Part shown: piece after piece, positions 50,107-61,914 of the stretch
How the letters are laid out: each line of letters begins with the position of its first letter
How positions within the stretch are numbered: the first letter of the stretch is position 1
Notes under the pieces: generated by a model
The model's input: the letters and a program-made list of their open reading frames with translations, nothing else
What the model was told of the DNA's origin: nothing
Database searches by the model: none
Assembly: GCA_001724265.1 (NCBI GenBank)
Contig: MEDY01000103.1
Location: 1 to 64,000, forward strand
Length of the DNA: 64,000 bases
Source: Rhizaria sp. SCN 62-66
Lineage: Eukaryota; Rhizaria, unplaced
Direction of reading: 5' to 3'
Position numbers and translations under genes: made by a program

Positions 50107-51004
50107 TTAGACCTTGGAGGGGTCGGCGGTGAAGCGGAGGTAGGGGCGGAACTCGTCGACGCCGCCCTTGGCGAAGATCTCCTTAGCCTGCTCCGTGGGG
50201 ATGGTGGGCAGCACGACGACCTTCTCGCCCGACGTCCAGTTGGCCGGCGTCGCAACCTGGTGCTGGATCGTCAACTGCAGCGCGTCGAGCACACGGAGCA
50301 GCTCGTTGAAGTTGCGGCCCGTGGGCGCGGGGTAGGTGAGCGTGGCCTTGATCTTGCGGTCGGGGCCGATGAAGAAGACCGAGCGCGCCGTCACGGGCAT
50401 GCCGTCGATCACGTGGTCCTGGTTCACCATCGAGTACAACTTCGACACGGCGTAGTCCTCGTCGCACACGATGGGGAAATCCACGGGCGCGCCGCCCAGG
50501 GCGACGATGTCGTCGATCCACGCGGTGTTCTTGACGCGCGAGTCGACGGCCAGGCCCAGCACCACGGTGTTGCGCGCGGCCCAGGCGTCCTTGAGCTTCG
50601 CCACCTGCGCCAGCTCGGTCGTGCACACAGGCGTGTTCGCGGCGGGGCTGAGCAGAGCGCAAGACGAGTGAAGCAGGGGGTCAGAGGGAAGGTTATGAGT
50701 GCGAGAGTATTGATGCATGAAGTGAAAGTACGCTTCTTACAAGGCTGAAAATATAATATCTTGTTGTGGTATCAGTGTAGTGTGGGTAAACTATGAATAT
50801 ATCATGTGATAAATTCGTGTGGATGCAAGATGTTGATGCTCAGACGTACTGAGAGAAGAGAATGGCCCACTTGCCGTTGGTGTAGTCGTAGAAGTCGATG
50901 GGGCCCTGGGTGGTCTCCTGCTTGAAGTTGGGAGCAGTGTCGCCGATGCGCAAGAAGCCCTGCGAAGCGATGATCGCCTTAGCCTTGTCGTTGAGCTCAG
51001 CCAT
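50107..51004 (-). CDS. 1-Cys peroxiredoxin (Prx6 type)
   Basis: It reduces hydrogen peroxide and organic hydroperoxides through a single peroxidatic Cys. Two exons, 50850-51004 and 50107-50647, are joined over a 202-nt intron with a GTACGT donor. The join restores the active-site block FSHPAANTPVCTTEL, with Cys60 as the peroxidatic residue and Thr57 as its partner. The protein is 231 residues, near the family norm of about 220. Further support comes from GDTAPNFKQETTQGPIDF at the N-terminus and, in the C-terminal domain, TGRNFNELLRVLDALQLT and ATPANWTSGEKVVVLPTI, which are typical of the Prx6 subfamily. The start is set at MAELND; an upstream in-frame ATG at 51025 follows an acceptor-like TTTGCAG and is probably untranslated. 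No targeting peptide is evident, so it is likely cytosolic. Confidence 0.96.
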
Positions 51005-52012
51005 TGTGGGTGATGAAAACTGCAAATGTCAAGATGGGAAATGGCAAATGAGGGGCACATGGGATTGGCCCCAAAAAAGGAAAGGAGACAATGTTGGGAC
51101 AATGAGCAATTATCGGCACTAGATAGCTGTAAAACGCACGTCTTCACTATGAGCCGTAAATTTTGCGAGTACTTAACTCGGATCATCGATAAAACTTGCG
51201 ATTTTCCCACAGAAAGAGAGCGTATGAGATAGGGAAACGACGACATTGCAAGGATCGGTGTTTGGTCATGAAGTACCGAGTTGGCCCTGTCTATCTATCA
51301 CCACAGAATGAGTGCAATGAAAAATCCAAAAAATGAGAATGTATGTCGTTGCATAATCTCACCGCTGACGAATAGGCACGACTTCAACGCCGGTTCTCAT
51401 AGCAGGCAATATGAAGATCTTAGGGTTCGTATGGCATGCATCTCAAGCGTCGCCTCGCGAAGCTGACTACGTGTCCCACGCCTACGTTGCTCCTCCAACT
51501 CTGATAGTGCGCGCAATCAAAATATCCCAAAGATATCGGGTGTTTTTTAACATGGGTTTCTAAAATATCATCTTTTATGTGTCTATTAGTTCGTTTTTGA
51601 TGTGAATATGCACAAAATTTACGATACACCACAAACAATTTTTTGAATGTAATGAATAGCGAACGTGTGCTCATGGCGTTGTTATGTATTGTATTCTGTG
51701 TAACTTATAAAAATTAGGCGTTCAATTCTCGTCTGACAACGAAGACATCTAATCAGTTGGCGTTGTCATTGAATTTTTCGTTTTGTCCTCATCTGCGTGT
51801 CGTATACCGCGCTGTAGTCAGATGACAAGCACACTGCGCCAAACAGCGGCACTATCACTCTGATATGCAATGGCTTCGACCACTCTTATGCAGTATCTTA
51901 CATCCCCACACATCACGTTGTCTCGCCAACATAACTTCGCTGTGAAAACAACATCGAAATCTAGATGAAAACGTAACGGCTTGGCTTCTGTTCTGATGGC
52001 GACTGTCTTCCA
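51005..52012. other. Intergenic region
   Basis: About 1 kb between the start of the peroxiredoxin gene and the stop of the ankyrin gene. It is AT-rich, with only short frames and no match to a protein. A further 5' UTR intron of the peroxiredoxin gene may lie just upstream of 51004. Confidence 0.55.
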
Positions 52013-54414
52013 TTACATCTCGTACGACGAGATGGTGTGGATGATCTGAGCGGGGAAGGAGTGCACAATGGGCTCGATGGGTCCGCCACTCTCGAGCAGC
52101 GCCGCGTCAATCGTCGGCTGAGACTCCCAACGGATCTGGATGTGAATTAAAGATAAAAATAAAAATAAAAATGCGAATTGACAACTGTGAGCATTAAAGA
52201 ACGCAAAGCAATCTGAATCGAGACGTAGCAAAATGCGTAATAGTGAGAGAGATATCATATCACATTGACGGACCATCGCTAGAACCTGCTGATGCGCGAC
52301 GCGCTCGCGCAGCAGCGCCTCGCCGCGCGCCATCGCCGAGTACATGCGCTGCAGGATCGCGGGCGAAAAGTCGCGCTTGAGCACGTCGCGCAGCGTAAGG
52401 AAGCCGCGGCCCTTGTCCTCCTCGTGCGGGGGCAGCGCCGCGAGCAGCTTCGCGCGCGTGTTGCGCGCTGCGGTCTCGCGCTGCACAGTCTGTGTGAGCA
52501 GGAAATATAAGCGGAAGAGCGCAAGGTGGCAGATTTTTAGCAAACATGATACAATTGAGAATGAGAACTACAACTCGATAATGTTGATCTTGGTCATTTG
52601 TCATTTTTACAAAATACGGATAAGATAAAGTTAAGCTTGGTCGGTCGGTGGGCATCACCTTGTGCACCTTGGTAACAACATAGCCACTGCGACACATAGT
52701 CTGCAACATGCGCAAGTCAATCGTGTAGTTCTTCTTGGCGTGGAAGTCGGTAACCAGCTTGGTGAAGCAACCCTTGCTATAATCTGGAACCAATGTGCGA
52801 ACTGCTGTTCCAGACTCGTTACGTACCGCTTCGGGGTCGTCGTAGATAGCTGATGCGGTCTGCACGGCCGCCGCGACGGCCGCCGTGAGCGCCGCCTGCG
52901 CCTGCTCCGGGCTCTCGAATGCGCTGGCGTTGAATTCGGCGGCGACGCGGTGGCGGACGCCGTCGAGCACCTTGGCGCGCGCGGCATCTGAGGCGGCCTG
53001 GCGGCGCTCGACGCGTTCCATCGCCTCGCGCGCGGCCACCTCTTCGTCGTGATCCTCGAAGTCCCACTGGCCGAACGCCGGCGGCTCGTCGGGCGCGAAC
53101 CATAGCACGCGCGTGTCCAGCTCAGGCGCAGCGCCGAAGGACATGAGGTAGCTAACCTGGTCCGCCTGCGCGCGGTACAGCGTCCACTGCACGAGCGAGA
53201 GCCCGCGGCGCTTGGCATCGACGGCCGCGCCGTTGCAGACCAGGTAGCGCACGATGTCCGCGTGCCCGTGCTCCGCCGCAATCGAACATGCTGCGGCGAT
53301 AACAACAGAAAGAATAAAATGCAAAATATGGAATCATATGTGAGCATGATGGAATGTTGTGTGATTGATTCAGTTGAGTTCTTGAATGTTCGTTACTCCA
53401 GGCTTGTCTGACATGTCAGTACGTACCTGTGTCTCCGGCGGCCGAGGGCAGGTCAACCCGCGCGCCGTGCTCAACGAGGAACTGCACGATGTCGAGGTGG
53501 CCGCGGTCGCAGGCAAAGTGCAGCGCGGTCCAGCCGTTCTCGTGACGCGAGCGCGTGGGGTGCGTGGCCAGGTCCAGGTTGCAGCCCAGGTCCCAGAGCG
53601 CAGACACCACGGCCAGGTTGCCGCCCTGCGCCGCAAAGTGCAGCGCCGAGAACTCGGCCCACACGGACTTGATATTCGGGTCGCAGCCGTTGGCCATGAG
53701 GAACGGCAGGATGTTGGTGTGCTGGTTCAGGGCAGCCTTGTGAAGTGCCTGATTACGTCATCGTACGAAAAATGGTGTGCAGCAATGGTGTGTTGAGCTT
53801 TGAGTGAGAAAACATAAATACACATGTAAATATACGATAAATAATGTGCCATCCTATATGTCCATCCAAATTTCACAAAAATGATGTTTTGCCGAGACAA
53901 CATGGGTGTTGCTACGAACTGTGCTAGCGACACAAAAAGTGCATGATAGCTGCAGCATAGAAGAGCTGCAGCATAAAGGACAGTGTAGCAAAAAAGAGTG
54001 TGTGCGTACCTTGCCCTGCATGGTGTTGGGGTTGGCCTTGTGATCGATGAGGAGCTGCGCGGCCTCGATAGAACCGACGGCGCAGGCGCGCACGAGGGCC
54101 TCGCCCGCTGAGCCGCGGTCGCTGAAGTCGTAGAGCTTGCAGAACACGGGGTCATCCAGGGTCTCGCGCAAGCTCTTCAGGTCTTTGGTCTCAGCGTAAA
54201 AGACGAGGTCGCGGATAACCTGTGGGGAAGCGCGACGCGGGTGTGGAACGGGACGGATGATGGTGAGCGCGGGGACATGTAGAGACGAGAAACAAATGAC
54301 AAGAGAGACACAGCGCAGACAACAAGCTGAAAATGTCTAGGCACGTACCTTGGGATCTTCCACAATCTTCTTCTGCTTCTTCTTCTTCTTAGTCGACTTC
54401 TTCTTGGGAGGCAT
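52013..54414 (-). CDS. Ankyrin-repeat protein, seven exons
   Basis: The exons are 54349-54414, 54010-54219, 53427-53748, 52827-53290, 52659-52772, 52286-52489 and 52013-52135. All phases agree and give 500 residues. Donors are mostly GTACGY; two are weaker (GTGATG, GTTCTA). The N-terminus is a Lys cluster (MPPKKKSTKKKKKQKK) that could bind nucleic acid or acidic membranes. Ankyrin repeats span about residues 45-265, with clear copies at ALHKAALNQHTNILPFLMAN, SALHFAAQGGNLAVVSAL, TALHFACDRGHLDIVQFLVE and SIAAEHGHADIVRYLVCN. The second half is an acidic then Ala-rich linker followed by a helical region (LRMLQTMCRSGYVVTKVHK; TLRDVLKRDFSPAILQRMY) that I do not recognise. Ankyrin repeats point to protein binding; the partner is unknown. 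Confidence 0.86.
52773..52826 (-). other. 54-nt stop-free intron or exitron
   Basis: It begins GTACGT and ends AAG before GGTTGC. Its length is a multiple of three and it has no stop, so both spliced and retained forms keep the frame; retention adds 18 residues beginning VRNESG. It is poorer in GC than the flanking exons, which supports intron status. Confidence 0.5.
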
Positions 54415-54937
54415 CGTGACTCCTGTGGAACCTCGGTTGGAACAGCAAAAATGAGGAGACATTGTGAGGTTCAGAACACACTCCTAGCAAATAAAATTAT
54501 AGTATCAAAACATCAAAAGCAATTAATATCTGTAAAGCGCAAGACAGAGCATCTAACGGTCAATACATCGTAGATTACAAGCTTGAAATCGTCGCGATTC
54601 AACTATGGTAGTAACCGTTGGTGGCGCCGACAGACTGCCCGAACACGATAGCGCGATCCCCGACCCGTTCGCACACATTAAGAAGTCTGTAGAAAACACC
54701 CGTCCTGTCCGTCGATAGCGTTGTCAATGAGATATGTCACTGTTCAGACACTAGACTTCCATTAGTCGTATTCATTATTGTACTAGTTCCAATATGATCC
54801 ATGTTTGCCGGCCATAGCCGTGCGCTTCTCCCCACCGCAACCTGCGTCCGACTGCCTCACTTGGCCATTGCTCACGCTTCGATTTCTGACTCTGATACGT
54901 CATTTGCCTCCTCAGACTCAAGACAAGAAGCAGCACG
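54415..54937. promoter_or_regulatory. Divergent promoter region, ankyrin gene / Obg
   Basis: A 523-nt AT-rich spacer between two divergent start codons. No specific motif is recognised and no protein-like frame is present. It must contain both promoters and 5' UTRs. Confidence 0.55.
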
Positions 54938-56899
54938 ATGCTTCGTTGCCGCAGTTCCAGCAGCAGCCTCGGTGTCAGCCTTGTCCGGCTCGCCGCGCGC
55001 AGTGGCCTGCCCTCGCTCACGTCTGCTGTCTCGCCCGGCACCGCCAGCGCGGCGGCGCGCGTCCCCCAGGCCGTCGCCACGGTCCCGACCACGCACTTCT
55101 CCTCAGAGACCCCCGACGTTGACTACAGCGTAGGTTTCGTTTTCCTTGTCTTCACTTTGTTGACGCTGCACTCGCTCTCTTCCCAGACATCACATTCATC
55201 GACCACTGCATTTCCCGAATTTTCCTTTTGTTTCTCTCTCTAGCGCCGCGTTTTCTTCGACCGCGCGCGAATCCAGGTCAAGGGCGGTCCTGGCGGCAAC
55301 GGCTGCGCGTCATACGCGCGCACACTGGCCGGCATGGGCGCGCCCGACGGCGGCAACGGCGGCCGCGGCGGCAACATCTACCTCGAGACAGACCCGCGCA
55401 TGTTCACCTTCTCTTTCTCACGGTACCACTTCATCGGCGCGCGCGGCCAGAACGGCGGCAGCGAGGCGCTGCACGGCGCGCGCGGCGAGGACACGGTGAT
55501 CAAGATTCCGCCCGGCACGGTGGTGCACGAGATCGTTGCGCAGGACCCCGACACCAAGGAGGTCGAGCTCAAGCAGCTCGCCGATATGGGCAAGCCCGGC
55601 ATGCGGCTGCTCGTCGCCGAGGGCGCCATCGGCGGACTGGGCAACAAGGCCTTCAAGAACGCGGACCGGCCCAAGGCGACGCTGGCGACCTTGGGGCTGG
55701 CCGACAAGCCGCGGCGCCTGCACCTGGAGCTCAAGGTGATCGCAGACGTTGGGCTCGTCGGCTACCCCAACGCCGGCAAGTCCTCTTTCCTGCGCGCCGT
55801 GTCGCGCGCGGCACCCAAGGTGGCGTCGTACCCGTTCACGACGCTGCACCCCATGGTCGCGACGGTGCGGCTCAACGACGCGCGCGAGTCGTCCTTCACC
55901 GTGGCTGATATCCCGGGGCTCGTCGACGGCGCGCACATGGACGTCGGGCTGGGCCACGAGTTCCTGCGCCACATCGAGCGCACAAAGGTCCTGCTCTACG
56001 TTGTCGACATTGCGCGGCCCGTGCGTTCGATGCGCAGCGCCGCGGCCGCGCGCGCCGAGGCCGAAGCCGAGGAGGAGGCGCGCCGTGCGGAGCACGAGCA
56101 GCGCCGCGACGCCGAGCGCGCGCGCCTCGCGAGCGTGCTGGCCGAGCGCGAGGACGCGCGCGTGCGCGCGCTCCAGCGCTTCGGGCTGCCCAAGGCCGAG
56201 TGGGGCAACGTGACCTTCGAGCAGCTGTTCCCTGACGCGCCGCCCGTGCGCGCGGCGTATCAGGAGGAGTACCGGCCGCGCCCGCGCGGCGTCGCGGTCA
56301 CCGACCTGGGCGACCCCGTCGCCGAGTTCCTCTCGCTCCGCAAGGAGCTCGCGCTCTACAACCCCGCGCTCGCGACCAGGTACGGCCAGTGCGACCGCCA
56401 GGGCTATCGCCAAGCAATGTGATATGAATTGTTATTATTATTTATTCGCTGTATTTTCAATTATTGTTTGCTATGGACTAAAATCGGACTGTAAACATGC
56501 GTCAAATCTTATCAGTATCTCGCTCTTTCTGTGTTTTCCCACCCTATTTCGTGTTGCCCTGTCTTGCCACGCCTTAGGCCCGCCGTGGTGCTGGCCAACA
56601 AGGCGGACACGCGCCCCGCGGCGTGCGCGGCGCAGCTGCAGCGGCTGCGCAAGGCCGTGCCTGCGCACTGGCCGCTCTTCGTCGGCTCCGCCAAGGAGTC
56701 GGCCGGGCTGGAGGATGTGCTGGTGACACTCGGCGCCACCATCCAGGCCGTCGACGACGCCGCGCGCCGCGAGGCCGAGGAGCAGGAGGAGCAGTACGCG
56801 CGCGCCGCCGCCGAGGCGGAGGCTGAGGCCGCCAAGTCGCTTGGCAGCGGCAGCCACAGCGGCAGGGGTAGCGCCGGCAAGGACACTGATGGACGGTGA
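54938..56899 (+). CDS. Mitochondrial Obg-family GTPase
   Basis: Obg/Mtg2-type GTPases help assemble the large ribosomal subunit. Three exons, 54938-55129, 55244-56379 and 56578-56899, give 549 residues. The Arg/Ser/Ala-rich N-terminus ([20 protein letters not shown]) looks like a mitochondrial presequence. The glycine-rich Obg fold begins at [20 protein letters not shown] and continues with [15 protein letters not shown] and [12 protein letters not shown]-domain motifs are G1 GYPNAGKSS (237-245), G2 YPFTTLHP, G3 [27 protein letters not shown] near 286, and G4 NKAD (450-453). The last intron falls just before G4, and the splice makes the Arg of [11 protein letters not shown]. Between G3 and G4 there is an extra charged insertion of roughly 100 residues (about 315-415), absent from bacterial Obg. 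The C-terminus is Ala/Glu-rich and does not look like the usual OCT domain. Confidence 0.94.
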
Positions 56900-57358
56900 A
56901 TACGAAGTCACTCGCTCGTTAGCTTGCTGTTTTCATATTGCGACTAGTTTCTCGATTATTTATGCGTCTGTGTTTTTGTCAAGAACAAACTATTTTATTT
57001 CATTAAACAAAGTGGCTGCGCACGAATCGTGTACGCAACGTTACGACGCTAATCGCACACTCGAGCAGTATGCAGTTCGCCGTCGATCGCTCACATGTCA
57101 ACACAGGCCTGTTGATTGGACGAGAGATCGAGTGGGATACTCGTACTACTAGTGTAACAGCGGCTAATTTAAGAACAAATGACTCACAGTCAGCGAACAT
57201 CTGTCTCACTGATTAATGAGAGCATTGTGCAATGATATTGAAGACAATACCTAGATACTACATAGCTCAGACAACGATAAAGACATCGTTGTACTAATCA
57301 TAAAGCAATCTTTAACCAATCTTCATAGATCGATATTGCTTTGAGACAACGCAAACGT
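56900..57358. other. Convergent intergenic region
   Basis: AT-rich DNA between the 3' ends of Obg and the second coiled-coil gene. I see no gene or structured element. Confidence 0.6.
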
Positions 57359-59557
57359 TCAAGGCGCGCGCTCCGCGGCGCAGAGGTCCTTGCGGAGGCT
57401 GGCGGCGACAAGCCTGAGGTCGGCGGCGACCTGGCGCTCCTGCTCGAGCAGCGCCTCGGCGTGGCGGCGCGCCACAGCCTCCTGTTCGGCCTTGACGCGC
57501 GCGGCCAGGTGCGCGCCCTCGACGGCGGCCAAGCGCTGCGCCGCGTCGCGCCGGGACGCCTCGGTGGTCGAGCCCAGCTGGCGCGCCAGCGCGAGCTCCT
57601 CACGCAGCGACGTCGCCGCGCGCGATGACTCAGCGAGACGCGCTCTGTGGGAGGAAAATAGGCGTGAAATCAGTTAACCAGTGAGCCAACATGAGTGGCC
57701 AATAAACAACTTGCATCCAACGTGTTAATGAATGGGTAAGTGTGTGATACATTGGATTGATAAGGCGACGTACTGCGTGTCGGCGAGCTTGCTCGCCATG
57801 TCTGTGAGCTGAGCCTCAGCCTCGGCGAGCTCCTCGTGGGCGCGCGCGCGCTCCGAGGCCTCAGCCGTGGCCAGCTGCACCGCCTGGTCGGCCTGCGCGC
57901 GGTGTGCAGACGCCTGCTGCTGCAGGGTCGCCGCCGTGGACACGTGTGCGCCCGACATAGAACGGAGACTACACAAGGAATAAAGACACAGATAACAGGA
58001 ATAAAGATAATGGGTAAAGATTGCAACAAAATAATAATTAAACAAATTATATCAACGCGCAATTGAAGAAATACATTGTGAGGACATTTCACGTACGCGT
58101 CGTTCTCCTGGCAGACGGCCTGGTGAACCTCGGCCAACTCGCCCAGGTCCACGCGCAGCTGCTGCTCGCGGTGCTCCATTGCCACCACGGCCTCCTCCAG
58201 CCCGCTGCGCGCGGCGCGTTCCTCCTGCAACGCGGCGGCGGCGGCGGCCAGGCGCGTCGCCACAGCCTGGTTGCCCTCGACGACGGCCGTGAGGTCCGCC
58301 TCGAGCGTGCGCACGCGCTGCAGCAGCTCCTCACGCGCCAGGCCCTCCGCCGCGGACGCGCCCGCCGCGGCCGCGGCCACGAAGGACGCACGCACCGCAG
58401 CCTCGCCGCGCGCCGCAGCAGCAGCCTCGGCCGCGCCGCCTGCGGCCTCGGCCGCCGCAGCCGCAGCCGCCGCGCGCGCCTCGGCGCTGCGCAGCGCATC
58501 CTGCAGCCCCGCCTCAGAGGCCTGCGCCCCCAGCAGCGCGGAGCGCAGCGCCGCATTCTCGTCGCGCAGCGCCTCGGCCGCGCGCGCGGCGGTGGCAGCG
58601 CCCGCGCCGGCGGGCTCGCCGTCCGCCGCGACGGAGCCGTTGAGGGTGTTGTTGTGCGACAGGCGCGCGTTCTCGGTGGCCAGCTCGTCGACGCGGCGCC
58701 GCAGCAGCCCCACGACCGAGACCTCGCGCGCCTCGACCTCGCGCGTCTGCCCCTCGAGCGCCTCCAGCGCGCTCACCAGCTGCTGCACCTGCGCGCGCGC
58801 CGCCGCAGCCGCGCGCTCCGCGGTCGCAGCGCGCACCTCGGCGCTCTCGCCGCCGCCGCTGACGTTGCCGCCCGCAGACGAAAGCTGCAGCGCGGGGCTG
58901 GTGCTGTTGAGCGCGGTGGCGGTGCGCGAGCGCTCGAGCCCCAGCTCCTGGGTGAGTGAGTCGCACTCAGCGGCGAGCCCCTCGTAAGCGACGTAGCCGC
59001 GCTCGAGCTGGCCGCGCAGGGTGGCCACCTCCTCGCGCGCAGCCGCCTCGCGCGCCGACAGCGCCGCGACGCGCGCGCGCAGCTGCGCCCGCGAGAGCGA
59101 GCCCAGCGGCACGCCCGAGAAGGACGAGTTGGCGTCCCCGGCAGCGGGCTCGTCGTCGTCGCTGATGCTGTTGCTGGCGGCGCGGGCGGAGGCTGTGATC
59201 GCATAGGCGGCAGCAGCCTCGGCGGCGGTGGCGCGGGCCTCAGTCTCCTCCTCCCCAGCGCGCGCGGCCTCAACCGCCTCCACGGCGTCGGCGGCCTGGG
59301 CCTCAGCGGCCTCGGCGCGCGCGGCAAGCGCGGCATTCTCGGTCTCGAGCGCCTCCACCGCGGCGGCCAGCTCGTTGGCCTCGCGCTGCAACGCGTCGGC
59401 GCCCGCGCTCGCGCCCGACTGCGCGGCCGCCAGCAGCGAGAGCGCGCGCGCCGCCTTGCGGTCCCGCGCCGCCACGGCCGCGCGCAGTGTCGTCGCCTCG
59501 TGCCGCAGCGCAGCCACCTGCGCGGTCAGACGGCGCTCGTTCGCACCCGCGTCGCGC

Positions 59558-59589
<32 letters not shown>

Positions 59590-61233
59590 ACCGCTGCCGC
59601 CGCTGCTACCCGCACTGCTCGAAGCAGTGGTGCTGCGCATAGGGAGCCCGCGGGCCGCGAGCGCGCTGTTGCTGCTGACAGCGCCGCCCGCGCCGGAAGC
59701 GGCAGGACGGTCCGGCGAGCGGAGCGCGGCGGCCGCGGCGGCGGGGGCGAGCCCCGTAAGGACGCGCTCGGTGCGCACGCGTTCGGCGTTGAGGAAGTCG
59801 AGTTGCGCAGTCATCTTGCGGATAGTCTTGGCGTTGGCGGCCAGCTCAAAGTCGCACTGCACCTTGTCCCAGTTGACGTGCGCCGCCACCAGCCCGCCCA
59901 GTCGGTCCAGCTCCGCCTGCTGCAGCGCCAGCCGAGCGCGGTAGCCCTCCTCGCGCGCCGCGAAGCCCGCCGCGGCGCCGCGCAGCGCGGCGGCCTCCTG
60001 CGTCAGCGCCTCGATGCGGCCCTGCGCTGTCTTGAGCACGGCCACGGCGCGCGACTCGGATGCCGCGGCGGCGGCGGCGGCAGCGGAGGCGGGGTCGGCC
60101 GCCGACAGCGCCGCCGCGGACACGGACACGGGCGCGGCGGCCGAGGCCGCAGGCGGCAGCGTCGAGCGCAGGTCGAACAACTCACGCGCGCCCGACGCGG
60201 GGCCGGCGGCGCCGCTGGCGGCCGCGGCGTTGCTGGCGGCGGTGGTCGCGGCGGCGTCGCGCGCGCGGCGGTGCAGCGCATCGACCTTGGCTTCGAGCTC
60301 CTCCACGCGGCGCGCCTTCTGCCCGTGCAGGAACTTCAGGTCGGCGTGCGCCGCGGCCATGGCGCGCAGGCGCTGCGCAGCGTCGCGCTCGGCGGCGTCA
60401 CGGCGCTCGGCCTCGGCGACAAGACGCGCATGCAGCGCCGCGTTGGCGCGCAGCAGACGCTGCGTCTCGCGGCGCAGCGGCAGCACCTGCGAGCGCGACA
60501 GCACCGAGTCCGCCAGCGCCGCATTGGCCGCCTCGGCCGCCGCCTCGAGCGGGGCGCCGCCCACCACGGCGCCGCCGACCACGGCCGTGTTGCCTGCGGC
60601 CGTGGCGTGCGGGTTGGCCGAGACGTTGAGCGTGGGCGGGAAGATGCCGCTGACGTCCGTGACGGCCGTGCGCAGCGGCGCGGGCAGCGGCGCCGACGCG
60701 GCCGCGCGCGCGTCAAAGTAGCCCAGCGGCGTCTGCTCGCTCACCACGCGCACGTCGCGCCACGCGCCGTTGCCGCCGCTGGCCGACGTCGGACGAGAAC
60801 GCCCGCGCGGAGCCGGGGAGGCGAGGTCGGGGTCTGCGGCGCCCCAGGCCGCGTCCGCGTCGCTGCCGCCACCGCCATCGGTGTCGCTGTTGTAGTCGCT
60901 ACCACTGTAGTCGGCGCGCTCACGCGGGAGCGTGGAGCCAGGAGCAAATCGCACAGACGGCCGAGCTTTATTGCTGCCACCGTTGCTATTCGCGAGGTCG
61001 GAAGCGAGGGAAGCGTTCTTTTCTTCCCATTTGAGCAGACGCTTCTGGGCGTCGATAAAGGTGTCAATGTTGGCGTCCAGCTCTCCGCGAGCGCGCTGCA
61101 CCTGCACGCCGCGCACAGAGCGTCCGCGCTGCATCGTCACAGTGGGGCCCATCGACGCCACGGACGAGCTGCCGCCCGCTGAGCCGCCGTGCGCGCCGGA
61201 GCGCGAGGCCGAAGAGGAGCGAGCACCGTACAT
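57359..61233 (-). CDS. Coiled-coil protein, 1,205 aa
   Basis: Three exons, 58097-61233, 57774-57968 and 57359-57644, have phase-2 joins and GTACGT donors. The first join reads QENDA then LRSMSGAHVSTAATLQQQ; the second places ADTQ before ARLAESSRAATSLREELALA. The first 290 residues are Ser/Gly-rich with a short helix (NIDTFIDAQKRLLKWEEKN). The rest is Ala/Glu/Arg heptad sequence with a poly-Ser tract in the middle, and one block less biased than the rest (VAAHVNWDKVQCDFELAANAKTIRKM). It ends in Glu/Arg/Ala-rich coiled coil and a TGA. The pattern suits a cytoskeletal, centrosomal or flagellar structural protein, but no family is recognised. It lacks the EGSTDELVQAQ repeat of the giant protein, so it is not a close paralogue. 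Confidence 0.82.
59562..59590. repeat. CTG trinucleotide run encoding poly-Ser
   Basis: About nine CTG units on the plus strand, read on the minus strand as CAG in the Ser frame (AGC), giving a poly-Ser tract in the 1,205-residue coiled-coil protein. Likely length-polymorphic. Confidence 0.8.
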
Positions 61234-61914
61234 GTGTCGTCTGTAGTTAGCCTAATGCCAGATGGTGGCCGAAAAAGAATATAACAACTGTCTGTGGCCA
61301 GGGAGGGTCAGACAAACAGGGGCAAGAGAGTACTACAAACGGAGGGCGCGCGAAGATAAGAAAGAGAGGAAATGACGTGAGTGGATCAAGACTCATGAGC
61401 TATTATTAATGTGAAGCAGAAATTCGCCTTCAAAAAGGCTATACTTTCAAATACAATATGAAGCAGTCGGTCCATCACAGCTTTCTAGCAAGTCAAAGTG
61501 GGGCAACTGATTTCGAAATTTCGAGGCGACCGTTGCCGACGGTCTGGTGAGAAAGCAAAAGTTGTACCGAGATCTTTATCGACCAGGTCCAATCGAAAGC
61601 GTATTTTGTAGTGTGTTTTTCGATGCCTATTCGGCTTCACTTGACATATTTTCCCTGTGACCAGCGTCTCGTGTTGGCTCTTTATTATTTGTTTGCTGTC
61701 ATTGTATTATGAACTTGTATATCTCGTGTTTTATCATTAAAGACAGGACGACTCGGCTCTCTTTCGACTGCGACCTTCAATCTCCACATCACAGCGCATT
61801 GTCCTTCTTAATCGTTCTTATAAGAGAGCCTAAACCGTTGCCGCACTTTTCCACTGCTTATTATTTTCAATAATATTCCCCTTGTCCCTTGTGCGCTACC
61901 TCTGCTTTAGCTTT
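61234..61914. promoter_or_regulatory. Divergent promoter region, coiled-coil gene / SSADH
   Basis: A 681-nt AT-rich spacer between divergent starts. A pyrimidine-rich tract ending CTGCTTTAG lies just before the SSADH ATG and could be a 5' UTR splice acceptor. No protein-like frame is seen. Confidence 0.5.

Noticed and set aside
57141-57155. The decamer ACTACTAGTG shared by the two convergent spacers at 49913 and 57145
   Set aside because: A shared 10-mer over this much sequence is expected by chance, and the second copy lacks the inverted arm.
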